From Candidatus Omnitrophota bacterium (GTDB lineage: Bacteria > Omnitrophota > Gorgyraeia > Duberdicusellales > 4484-171), in the NCBI GenBank assembly GCA_024542985.1, contig JAMXCX010000007.1:1-51380 (forward strand): a DNA stretch of 51,380 nt, in the 5' to 3' direction. The notes beneath the pieces were generated by a model. It was not told the origin of the DNA. It was given only the letters and a program-made list of their open reading frames with translations, and did no database searches. Shown here one piece after another: positions 16,540-23,719 of the stretch (position 1 is its first letter; each line of letters begins with the position of its first letter). Position numbers and translations under genes: made by a program.

Positions 16540-16700
16540 GCGACAGGAAACAAGCCCCACCAACCACGGAAGAGGTACCTTGTCTTTACCTGCCACAACC
16601 GTAATAGTCGTGGCAACGAAATAAGGGGGGGCTCTTGCCCGTCTTTATTTCGCTAAGTTGAATTTTCTAAGATTTTTCCGTGGCTTTGGGTTTGCCCCCG
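16540..16700 (-). ncRNA. Structured RNA leader upstream of the miniprotein
   Basis: A closing stem CCACGGAA (16564-16571) with TTCCGTGG (16676-16683) encloses two good hairpins and one short one. P2: CGAAATAA/TTATTTCG (16617-16624, 16645-16652) capped by GGGC/GCCC. P3: TGCCAC/GTGGCA (16591-16596, 16610-16615). P4: GGTA/TACC (16574-16577, 16587-16590). This is a junction-type RNA of riboswitch size between a reverse-strand promoter and the miniprotein ribosome site. Strand evidence is mixed: P3 has a G-U only on the reverse strand, while extensions of the closing stem and P2 have G-U pairs only on the forward strand. No known riboswitch class was matched. Confidence 0.55.
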
Positions 16701-16731
16701 TATTTTAATTTTCCAAAATCTTTGCAAGAAT

Positions 16732-16760
16732 ATGTTACTAATGCTCTTAAAGTATGTCAA
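16732..16760 (-). promoter_or_regulatory. Reverse-strand promoter of the structured leader unit
   Basis: On the reverse strand a perfect TTGACA (16760-16755), 17-bp spacer, then TAACAT (16737-16732). Transcription would start near 16725 and run through the structured leader to the miniprotein. Confidence 0.65.
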
Positions 16761-16817
16761 GATAGAATTGCTTTTAGAGTTATATAAAATAATTTTCTAT
16801 AATTTTGGTAGAAACAG

Positions 16818-17102
16818 TTATTTTAAAGGATGCTTTTTGAAACAGTAACCAGCGTCTTTTTTATATAGAGATTGGATTTCTTTTATTAGTTTTTTTGTTA
16901 AGCGTCTCCCTTCATTGAGGCTATGAGTTTTTTTGAAAGCCCGCCCCAGACAGGCTTGAAGCTCGATTTTATCCAAAGTTTTTCCTGCACTTTTTAATCT
17001 GGCTTGTTTGGGAATAAAGATTACAAAATGATAGGATGCAGATGCGCTAACTGCTAATATTCCGCATATAGCAGTTAGTTTAAGAAAGGTATTCAATTTC
17101 AT
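16818..17102 (-). CDS. Small membrane-anchored or exported protein, unknown
   Basis: A 94-residue protein with an N-terminal hydrophobic segment (about 7-30, including CGILAVSASASYHF) that could be a signal peptide or anchor. A basic, helical rest follows (RRLTKKLIKEIQSLYKK) with three Cys. No family recognised. ATG 17102 has no ribosome site; a TATAAT lies only 8 nt upstream, so the mRNA might be leaderless if that box is used. It reads in the same direction as the miniprotein unit downstream. Confidence 0.55.
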   Translation of the reverse strand: MKLNTFLKLTAICGILAVSASASYHFVIFIPKQARLKSAGKTLDKIELQACLGRAFKKTHSLNEGRRLTKKLIKEIQSLYKKDAGYCFKKHPLK

Positions 17103-17217
17103 GTTTATATTATAGCAAAAAAAAGGCTCTCTAGAAAGGATGAATATTTAACATCCGGTTATATGCCGACAGCTGATAGGGACTTGCGGCATAGAGGTGT
17201 CTTGTGAAAGTTATTTT

Positions 17218-17246
17218 TTGCCTAAGATATGATATTTTGCTATAAT
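17218..17246 (+). promoter_or_regulatory. Promoter of the methyltransferase gene
   Basis: TTGCCT (17218-17223), 17-bp spacer, TATAAT (17241-17246). It lies upstream of the AAAGGA ribosome site and ATG 17310. Confidence 0.45.
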
Positions 17247-17309
17247 AACCCCGCACATTCTTAAAAAGTTGCCAAGCTAATCTATTTCTATAAAGGATAA
17301 TTAAGGTAT

Positions 17310-18122
17310 ATGAAGGTTGATTTAAATTACGCCCGGCATGTTTTTTTAAAGCCGCTTAAATCCTGGAAGAATAAATATTTGAAGCATACTATTTCAAAAA
17401 ATCCCGTCAATTCTTTACTTTACCAAAAAACTCTTGAGGAGATTTCAGAATACACAAAGGAGTCAGTCGAAATAGTTGAGCAAAAGTGCAGGAGTTCCCG
17501 GAGTCGTGATGTCAATTGGGAAAATGTAAGCGAGAATGAGATAATAGATTTTTATAAAAATGAGGAGCGTTTTTTGTATGAATTGCCTCTTTGGAATGCA
17601 GAGTGTAACCGGCCCGAGTATATTTGCCGGATTATAACCCCATACTTAAAACAAAACAAGATTGAGCTTATTTTTGAATACGGAGCAGGTACGGGTGATA
17701 TAGCAATGGCCTTAGCTGAGCGGGGGTTTAAGGTTATATATTCGGATATAAATGAAAGATTAATTAACTTTGCAAAGTGGAGGTTCGCAAGGAGAAAATT
17801 AGATATTGATATTTATAATTTAGATATTAATAATCAATTGCCAAAAAGTGATTGTGTTATCAGCTTTGACGTTTTGGAACACCTTAAAGATTTACCGCAA
17901 AAAATCAAAATAATTCATAGCAGCTTGTCAGAAGAGGGGAGTTTCGTATTTAGTGGAGCTTTTAGCGGAGGAGAATTACATCTTATCGAAAATGAAATTT
18001 ACGCCACCCATAAGCATTTAAACAATATGCTTCAGGCTCGCGGATTTACTTTCGATAATAAATTTGCCCAATACTACTTTTATAGAAAAGCTAAGAAATC
18101 CTCCTTTGTCAGGCATTGTTGA
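17310..18122 (+). CDS. Class I SAM-dependent methyltransferase
   Basis: A 270-residue protein with a helical N-terminal part (1-110) and a Rossmann methyltransferase domain. The SAM-binding motif is EYGAGTGDIA (near 122-131), followed by VIYSDIN and the post-II motif SFDVLEHL. The acceptor is unknown; the fold is shared by small-molecule and glycan methyltransferases. It stands alone with its own promoter, close to the sulfotransferase, so a role in surface-polymer decoration is possible but unproven. Confidence 0.82.
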   Translation: MKVDLNYARHVFLKPLKSWKNKYLKHTISKNPVNSLLYQKTLEEISEYTKESVEIVEQKCRSSRSRDVNWENVSENEIIDFYKNEERFLYELPLWNAECNRPEYICRIITPYLKQNKIELIFEYGAGTGDIAMALAERGFKVIYSDINERLINFAKWRFARRKLDIDIYNLDINNQLPKSDCVISFDVLEHLKDLPQKIKIIHSSLSEEGSFVFSGAFSGGELHLIENEIYATHKHLNNMLQARGFTFDNKFAQYYFYRKAKKSSFVRHC

Positions 18123-18143
18123 TTTTTCAATGCTAATCTATAG

Positions 18144-18171
18144 TTGGATTTTATAATACTTATGGTATAAT
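18144..18171 (+). promoter_or_regulatory. Promoter upstream of hisF
   Basis: TTGGAT (18144-18149), 16-bp spacer, TATAAT (18166-18171). The transcript leader would include the inverted repeat that follows. Confidence 0.45.
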
Positions 18172-18188
18172 TTACCCCGTTAAAAGAT

Positions 18189-18293
18189 AATAACCAATGG
18201 TCGATAAGCAAGATACAAATAATATCCAAATTCCAATAATCAATAAATAAGTAAACTGTTTTGTTGTTTGATAATTGGGTATTGGTGGTTATT
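18189..18293. repeat. ATAACCAAT-type degenerate inverted repeat
   Basis: AATAACCA (18189-18196) inverts as TGGTTATT (18286-18293), and CCAATAATCAA (18233-18243) inverts with one change as TTGATAATTGG (18268-18278). It has forward units and then reverse units, the same plan as the GTAAGC-type elements. It ends shortly before hisF. Confidence 0.55.
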
Positions 18294-18319
18294 TGAAGCG
18301 AAAGGCATAGGGTTGCAGA

Positions 18320-19102
18320 ATGTTAGCAAAAAGAATAATACCTTGTTTAGATATAGCTGAGGGCCGAGTTGTAAAAGGGGTTAATTTTATTAACTTAAAA
18401 GATGCCGGAGACCCCATAAAGAATGCTGAATTTTACGAAAAAGAAGGGGCAGATGAATTAGTTTTTTTAGATATTACCGCAAGCTACCAGAAGCGGTCAA
18501 CTACTGTTGAGTTGGTGCGCCGGGTGGCAGAAGTCGTATTTATGCCTTTTACAGTTGGCGGTGGTATAGCCAGCGTGGCCGATATACGCAAACTTCTTTT
18601 GGCCGGTGCAGAAAAAGTATCTTTAAATACAGCAGCAGTTAAGAATCCTAAGCTTGTTCAAGAAGCATCGCGAGTTTTTGGAAGTCAATGCCTTGTAGTG
18701 GCTATTGACGCCAAACTCAAACGGGCCACGGGTCATGGGCCAGGGGCTACGAAGGAGTGGGAAGTGTATATAAATGGGGGTAGGACGCCTACAGGATTAG
18801 ACGCTGTCAAATGGGCGAGGAAGGTAGAAAAATTAGGTGCGGGTGAAATTCTTCTTACCAGCATGGATTGCGACGGCACAAAAGACGGTTTTGATATACC
18901 TCTGACAAAGGCTATATCAGGAGCGGTAAAAATACCGGTGATTGCCTCAGGAGGTGCCGGAAAATTAGAGCATTTTCTTGATGTATTTAAAAATACACGT
19001 TCAACAGCGGGTTTAGCAGCGTCAATATTCCATTATCGGGAAATAAAAATCAGGGAAATAAAAAAATACCTTAAAGAGAAAAAGATAACGGTGAGGATAT
19101 GA
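18320..19102 (+). CDS. hisF: Imidazole glycerol phosphate synthase, cyclase subunit
   Basis: Beta/alpha-barrel subunit that makes imidazole glycerol phosphate and AICAR in histidine synthesis, using ammonia from HisH. Catalytic D11 (PCLD) and D130 (VVAIDAK) are in place. The phosphate-binding motifs TVGGGI and IASGGAG are present, and the length of 260 is normal. It overlaps hisI by 4 nt (ATGA). hisH and hisA are not nearby, so the his genes are only partly clustered. Confidence 0.95.
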   Translation: MLAKRIIPCLDIAEGRVVKGVNFINLKDAGDPIKNAEFYEKEGADELVFLDITASYQKRSTTVELVRRVAEVVFMPFTVGGGIASVADIRKLLLAGAEKVSLNTAAVKNPKLVQEASRVFGSQCLVVAIDAKLKRATGHGPGATKEWEVYINGGRTPTGLDAVKWARKVEKLGAGEILLTSMDCDGTKDGFDIPLTKAISGAVKIPVIASGGAGKLEHFLDVFKNTRSTAGLAASIFHYREIKIREIKKYLKEKKITVRI

Positions 19103-19458
19103 GGAAAAATGTAAAATTAAAGAAAGAAGGAAAAACACCCCTACGTCTGCCGCAACTAAAGTTTAACAAAGACGGACTTATACCAACTATTGTTCAGGAT
19201 AAGAAAACCGGCGCTGTTTTAATGGTTGCTTACATGAGCAAAGAATCTTTAAAGATTACCTTGCGCGAGAAGAGAACTTGTTTTTACTCGCGTTCCCGTA
19301 GAGAGTTGTGGAGAAAGGGCCAAACCAGTGGGCATATTCAAAAAGTAAAAGAAATTCGCTACGATTGTGATAAAGATGCTTTACTGATAAAAGTTGAACA
19401 AGTAGGAGCCGCCTGTCATACCGGCGAAAGAAGTTGTTTTTATAGGAGGATAACTTGA
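19099..19458 (+). CDS. hisI: Phosphoribosyl-AMP cyclohydrolase
   Basis: Opens the purine ring of phosphoribosyl-AMP in histidine synthesis. A 119-residue single-domain form without the HisE pyrophosphohydrolase domain. Signature blocks are [25 protein letters not shown], and DCDKDALL with [16 protein letters not shown], which carry the metal-binding Cys and Asp residues. It overlaps hisF by 4 nt and trpE by 1 nt, a tightly coupled operon. Confidence 0.95.
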   Translation: MRKNVKLKKEGKTPLRLPQLKFNKDGLIPTIVQDKKTGAVLMVAYMSKESLKITLREKRTCFYSRSRRELWRKGQTSGHIQKVKEIRYDCDKDALLIKVEQVGAACHTGERSCFYRRIT

Positions 19459-20927
19459 TGAGGATAAGTCCTTCATTGAAAGAATTCACAAAATTGGCAA
19501 AGAAAAATAATCTGATAGTCTTATCCTATAAGTTCTATTCTGACTGGCTCACGCCGCTTTCAATCTATTATGGCTTGAGAAAGTCACTAAAGGGGGAAAG
19601 TTTTCTTTTGGAGTCTGTTGAGGGCCAGGAGAAGGTTTGTCGTTTTTCATTTTTAGGCTTTATGCCGGTTTGTACGTTTAAAAGCAAGAGACAGAGAATT
19701 TATATTAAGCAGAGAACTACCAGTACTTTTAAGACGAATAAGGACCCGTTATTCGAATTAAAGAAGATAATGAGTAATTTTAAGGTTGCTCCTAAGAAAA
19801 ACTTACGCATGTTCGGCGGCTTTGTGGGATATCTTGGTTATGATATGGTAAGGTTTTATGAGCCGGTGGGCAAAGAAATGCCGGATTCTTTGGATACCTT
19901 TGATTCTTATTTTATGCTTCCGAAATTCTTAATAATTTTTGACCACCTTACCAGGCAAATAGAAGTTTTGTCTTTTGTCAAGTTAGAGAAAAAAAACAAT
20001 ATTAGTGATACTTATTCTCAAGAGAAGAAGCTCATTGGAAAAATTTATAGAAAGATAACTGTGCCTTATAAATTACCGGAATTATCTTTTAAATCTTCAA
20101 AACTTAAAATAAAATCTAATTTTAAGAAAAATAATTTTTTAGCAGCGGTGAAAAAAGCTAAAGAATATATAAAGCAAGGAGAAATTATTCAAACTGTGCT
20201 TTCCCTAAGATTCTCGGTGGATTTTAAAACTGACCCTTTTACTGTTTATCGCTATTTAAGAGTGCTGAATCCTTCTCCCTATATGTTTTACTTAGATTTT
20301 GGAAGTGTGAAAATAGCCGGTTCATCTCCAGAGATGCTCTTGCGCTGTGAGCACTCAGAGTTAGTTACAAGGCCGATTGCCGGGACTAGAAGAAGAGGCA
20401 GGGACGAAAAAGAGGATGATAGATTAAAAAAATCTCTTTTGGCCGACCCTAAAGAAAATGCCGAGCATATCATGCTGGTTGATTTAGCTAGAAACGATTT
20501 AGGGAAAGTGGCAGAAAGAGGCAGCGTTGAGGTGCCTGTATTTATGAAGGTAGAGAAATTTTCTCATGTTATGCATATCGTCAGTGAAGTGAGAGCACGG
20601 TTGAATAAAGGTGAAGATATTTTTTCTTCATTGATAAGCTGTTTTCCTGCCGGGACAGTAAGCGGGGCACCTAAGGTAAGGGCAATGCAGATAATAAATG
20701 AGCTTGAGTCTGACAAAAGGGGTATTTATGCCGGATCGGTAGGATATTTTTCCTTCACAAAGAGTTTAGATACTTGTATAATAATTCGGACTATTGTCTT
20801 TAAGGATAATAAGGCTTATGTTCAGGCCGGTGCCGGTATTGTTTCAGATTCGAAACCTGAGAACGAATATAAAGAAATCGTCAATAAAGCAGAGGCGCAA
20901 ATACTTGCTCTTAAATTTGCACAATAA
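19458..20927 (+). CDS. trpE: Anthranilate synthase component I
   Basis: Converts chorismate to anthranilate, the first tryptophan-specific step, with ammonia from TrpG. The N-terminal region has the FLLESVEG block tied to tryptophan feedback. The chorismate-binding domain shows PIAGTRRRG, DLARNDLG, and SGAPKVRAMQIINELE with GAGIVSDS. ATG 19458 is preferred over TTG 19455 because TAGGAGGA ends 7 nt upstream. No trpG follows; the next gene is rpsP. A PabB-like role is less likely given the length and the LLES motif but cannot be excluded. Confidence 0.9.
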   Translation: MRISPSLKEFTKLAKKNNLIVLSYKFYSDWLTPLSIYYGLRKSLKGESFLLESVEGQEKVCRFSFLGFMPVCTFKSKRQRIYIKQRTTSTFKTNKDPLFELKKIMSNFKVAPKKNLRMFGGFVGYLGYDMVRFYEPVGKEMPDSLDTFDSYFMLPKFLIIFDHLTRQIEVLSFVKLEKKNNISDTYSQEKKLIGKIYRKITVPYKLPELSFKSSKLKIKSNFKKNNFLAAVKKAKEYIKQGEIIQTVLSLRFSVDFKTDPFTVYRYLRVLNPSPYMFYLDFGSVKIAGSSPEMLLRCEHSELVTRPIAGTRRRGRDEKEDDRLKKSLLADPKENAEHIMLVDLARNDLGKVAERGSVEVPVFMKVEKFSHVMHIVSEVRARLNKGEDIFSSLISCFPAGTVSGAPKVRAMQIINELESDKRGIYAGSVGYFSFTKSLDTCIIIRTIVFKDNKAYVQAGAGIVSDSKPENEYKEIVNKAEAQILALKFAQ

Positions 20928-20946
20928 ATTATAAGGAGGAATAATT

Positions 20947-21201
20947 ATGCTTAAGATTAGACTACGAAGACCGGGTAAATCAGCCAAAGGGAGATATCAC
21001 TATAAGATTATAGTTCAAGAGGCAAAATCGCCGAGAGAATCAAAGTTTTTAACTCAGATAGGCTATTATGATCCTTCACAAGAGCTGCTTAGCTTTGATA
21101 TTCCCAAATACGAAAGCTGGATCAAAAAGGGAGCGAAGCCGACAGAAACAGTAGCCACTTTGCTCAAACGATATAAGAAAAAAGCAGCAAACAGTAAATA
21201 A
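20947..21201 (+). CDS. rpsP: 30S ribosomal protein bS16
   Basis: An 84-residue ribosomal protein with the family N-terminus MLKIRLRRPG, then KSPRESKFLTQIGYYDP and the tail GAKPTETVATLLKR. A strong AAGGAGGA precedes ATG 20947. It stands between trpE and yajC rather than in the usual rpsP-rimM-trmD-rplS cluster. Confidence 0.97.
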   Translation: MLKIRLRRPGKSAKGRYHYKIIVQEAKSPRESKFLTQIGYYDPSQELLSFDIPKYESWIKKGAKPTETVATLLKRYKKKAANSK

Positions 21202-21287
21202 AAAGATAGTTAGCTGATAGACGCTCGTCTAGTAGGCAATGAGTAATAGATAATTGAGCATTAACCGTATCTAAAAGGAGGACTAAA

Positions 21288-21560
21288 ATGCAGCCAAACG
21301 CAGGAGCAATTAATTTTATACCGCTGATTTTTATTTTTTTTGTTTTCTATTTTTTAATCATCAGACCTCAGCAGAAGAAACAAAAAGAACATCGGGAAGT
21401 GATTAAAAATTTAAAGAAAAACGATGAGGTAGTTACAAACGGCGGAATTCACGGGACTATTATCAATGTTAAGGAAAAAACATTTATTCTGAGGCTGGAT
21501 GAGAATCTTAAAATAGAGATTGATAAAGGTTCTATCGCTTACGCTAAAAAGTTAAGGTAA
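21288..21560 (+). CDS. yajC: Preprotein translocase subunit YajC
   Basis: A 90-residue accessory subunit of the SecDF complex. One membrane helix (about 9-24) is followed by the family motif IIRPQQKKQKE and the conserved NDEVVTNGGIHGTI. The AAAGGAGG ribosome site is strong. It overlaps secDF by 1 nt (TAATG), the standard pairing. Confidence 0.95.
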   Translation: MQPNAGAINFIPLIFIFFVFYFLIIRPQQKKQKEHREVIKNLKKNDEVVTNGGIHGTIINVKEKTFILRLDENLKIEIDKGSIAYAKKLR

Positions 21561-23719
21561 TGATTAAAAAATCCGATTTGAAATTGAGAGTATTTATCAT
21601 TTTGGCTCTAGTCGCTTTTAGTGTTTTTTATATTTTTCCTTTAAAGAAAAAGCTCAATCTCGGCTTGGACTTAAAAGGAGGGATGTATGTTTTGTTGAAG
21701 GCCGATACTTCGTCTATTCCTGTCCAGAAAAGACCTGATGCAATAAATGCCGCCGTTGAGAAAATAAGAAACAGAATTGATGCCTATGGTGTTAAAGAAA
21801 CATCAATCCAGGTTCAAGGTACTGATTCTATCTTGGTGCAGGTACCGGGTGTAGTGAACCGGGAAATGGTCGATACTCTTAAAAGAGTAGGAAAACTGGA
21901 ATTTAAAATCGTAGAAGAAAACCAGGAACAATTATCCCTGGCTTTAAAAGGGGATATTCCTGCCGGGTATGAACTGAAAAAATATAAAGATTCCCGCCTT
22001 TTATTGAAGAAAACCCCGGCGATGGTCGGCTCGGCCTTGGCAGAAAGTTTTGTGGGTTTTAATAGCTATGGCGGCGCAGAAGTGAGGTTGAAGTTTACCT
22101 CCCAAGGCACGAAAGAATTTGCCGGAACTACTGAGAATAATATAGGAAAAAGGTTAGCTATTGTACTTGACGGCAATGTTATGAGCGCTCCTCAGATACG
22201 GGAGCCTATTGTTAGCGGGCAAGCCCAGATAACCGGTGATTTTTCTTTGGATGAAGCAAGGATGTTGGTGTCAGTTTTAAATTCCGGTGCTCTTCCGGTT
22301 CCTTTATCAGTTGTGGAGGAAAGAAGTGTGGGGCCGCTCTTAGGCTCGGATTCCATACAAAGAGGAGTAAGTTCAATAGTTTTAGGTTCAGCCCTGGTCA
22401 TGGTTTTTGTTTTGGTTTATTACTTTTTAGGCGGGGCAATTGCCGTTATATGCCTTCTTTTGGATTTGTTATTTATTTTGGCTGGTTTGCGCCTTTTTAA
22501 AGGCACCTTAACCTTACCGGGCATTGCCGGCATGATTCTAATTTTGGGAATGGCTGTTGATGCCAATGTTTTGATATTTGAAAGGATAAGAGAAGAGTTG
22601 AAACTAGATAAGCCTTTAAGCATAGCCATAAAGAATGGTTTTAACCGGGCTAAGCGCACTATTTTTGATGCTAATATCACTACGCTTATTGCGGCGGTTT
22701 TCCTTTTTATTTACGGAACAGGACCGATAAAAGGATTTGCCACTACGCTTTCTTTGGGTATTATTGCCAGTATATTTACGGCTGTGTTTGTGGGAAGAAC
22801 GATTTTTTCTCTACTTTTGGATTCAGGATTAAAGAAATTTTCTATGCTTTCTGTGATATCTTCTCCCAAAATCAATTTTGTAAAAATGCGGGGGGTTTGC
22901 CTGGCCATTTCTGCTGTTTGTGTTTTTATAGGTTTGTTCAATTTCTATTCTAAGGGTGAGGAAGTATATGGGATAGATTTTAAAGGAGGGCAAGTTTTAG
23001 AATATAAAATAACTCCTTCTCCAAATATAGAGGAGCTGCGTAATACCTTAAAGAGAGATAATTTTGGCGATGTAATTATCCAGGAATTTAGAGATATAGA
23101 AGGCGGAATTATCATAAAGAGCAAACATGATATTGCTTCCGCCGTAGAAAAAACTTTAAAAAATAAGTTCGATACAGTAGAAGAACTTAAGGTGACAACA
23201 ATCGGCCCGGCAGTTGGAAAGATTTTAAAAAAGAAGGCTTATCTGGCAATAGCACTTTCACTTTTAGGGATACTTATTTACATAGGTGTGAGATTCCACC
23301 ATTTTGATTTTGCTTTTGCCGCAGTGGTTGCCCTTATCCATGATGTACTTATAAGCCTAGGTATTCTTTGCTTTGCAGGATTTGAAGTAAATCTTTTGAC
23401 AGTAACCGCACTTTTGACCATTGCCGGTTATTCAATAAATGACACGATAGTTATTTATGACCGGATAAGAGAAGTTTCTCCGCGTATGAATAAAGCTTCA
23501 CTGCAGGAAATAATAAATGTTGCCATAAACAGCACGCTTTCCCGGACTATAATCACATCTGTGACTACACTTGTAGTGGTTGCTTCTATCTTTTTTTTAG
23601 GAGGAGAAGCCTTAAGGGGATTTTCTTTTACGCTTCTAGTAGGTATTATTGCCGGAACATATTCCTCGATATTCATCGCTTCTCCTTTAGTCCTTCTTTT
23701 GCGAAAATCCCGTGTTTGA
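21560..23719 (+). CDS. secDF: SecD-SecF fusion protein translocase subunit
   Basis: RND-family motor that uses the ion gradient to help pull exported proteins through SecYEG. SecD occupies about 1-440: DLKGGMY, periplasmic P1 domains and a six-helix block with GMAVDANVLIFERIREE. SecF occupies about 441-719: GIDFKGG, a second six-helix block and NDTIVIYDRIRE. A single 719-residue chain is known from Bacillus and PVC-like bacteria. The 3' end overlaps the Mfd-like gene by 8 nt. Confidence 0.95.
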   Translation: MIKKSDLKLRVFIILALVAFSVFYIFPLKKKLNLGLDLKGGMYVLLKADTSSIPVQKRPDAINAAVEKIRNRIDAYGVKETSIQVQGTDSILVQVPGVVNREMVDTLKRVGKLEFKIVEENQEQLSLALKGDIPAGYELKKYKDSRLLLKKTPAMVGSALAESFVGFNSYGGAEVRLKFTSQGTKEFAGTTENNIGKRLAIVLDGNVMSAPQIREPIVSGQAQITGDFSLDEARMLVSVLNSGALPVPLSVVEERSVGPLLGSDSIQRGVSSIVLGSALVMVFVLVYYFLGGAIAVICLLLDLLFILAGLRLFKGTLTLPGIAGMILILGMAVDANVLIFERIREELKLDKPLSIAIKNGFNRAKRTIFDANITTLIAAVFLFIYGTGPIKGFATTLSLGIIASIFTAVFVGRTIFSLLLDSGLKKFSMLSVISSPKINFVKMRGVCLAISAVCVFIGLFNFYSKGEEVYGIDFKGGQVLEYKITPSPNIEELRNTLKRDNFGDVIIQEFRDIEGGIIIKSKHDIASAVEKTLKNKFDTVEELKVTTIGPAVGKILKKKAYLAIALSLLGILIYIGVRFHHFDFAFAAVVALIHDVLISLGILCFAGFEVNLLTVTALLTIAGYSINDTIVIYDRIREVSPRMNKASLQEIINVAINSTLSRTIITSVTTLVVVASIFFLGGEALRGFSFTLLVGIIAGTYSSIFIASPLVLLLRKSRV

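Noticed and set aside
16660-16705. Cyclic di-GMP (GEMM-I) riboswitch, because of GGGGCAAACCC and AAAGCCACGG on the reverse strand
   Set aside because: The two blocks are fused without the intervening hairpin, and the downstream GEMM elements are missing.
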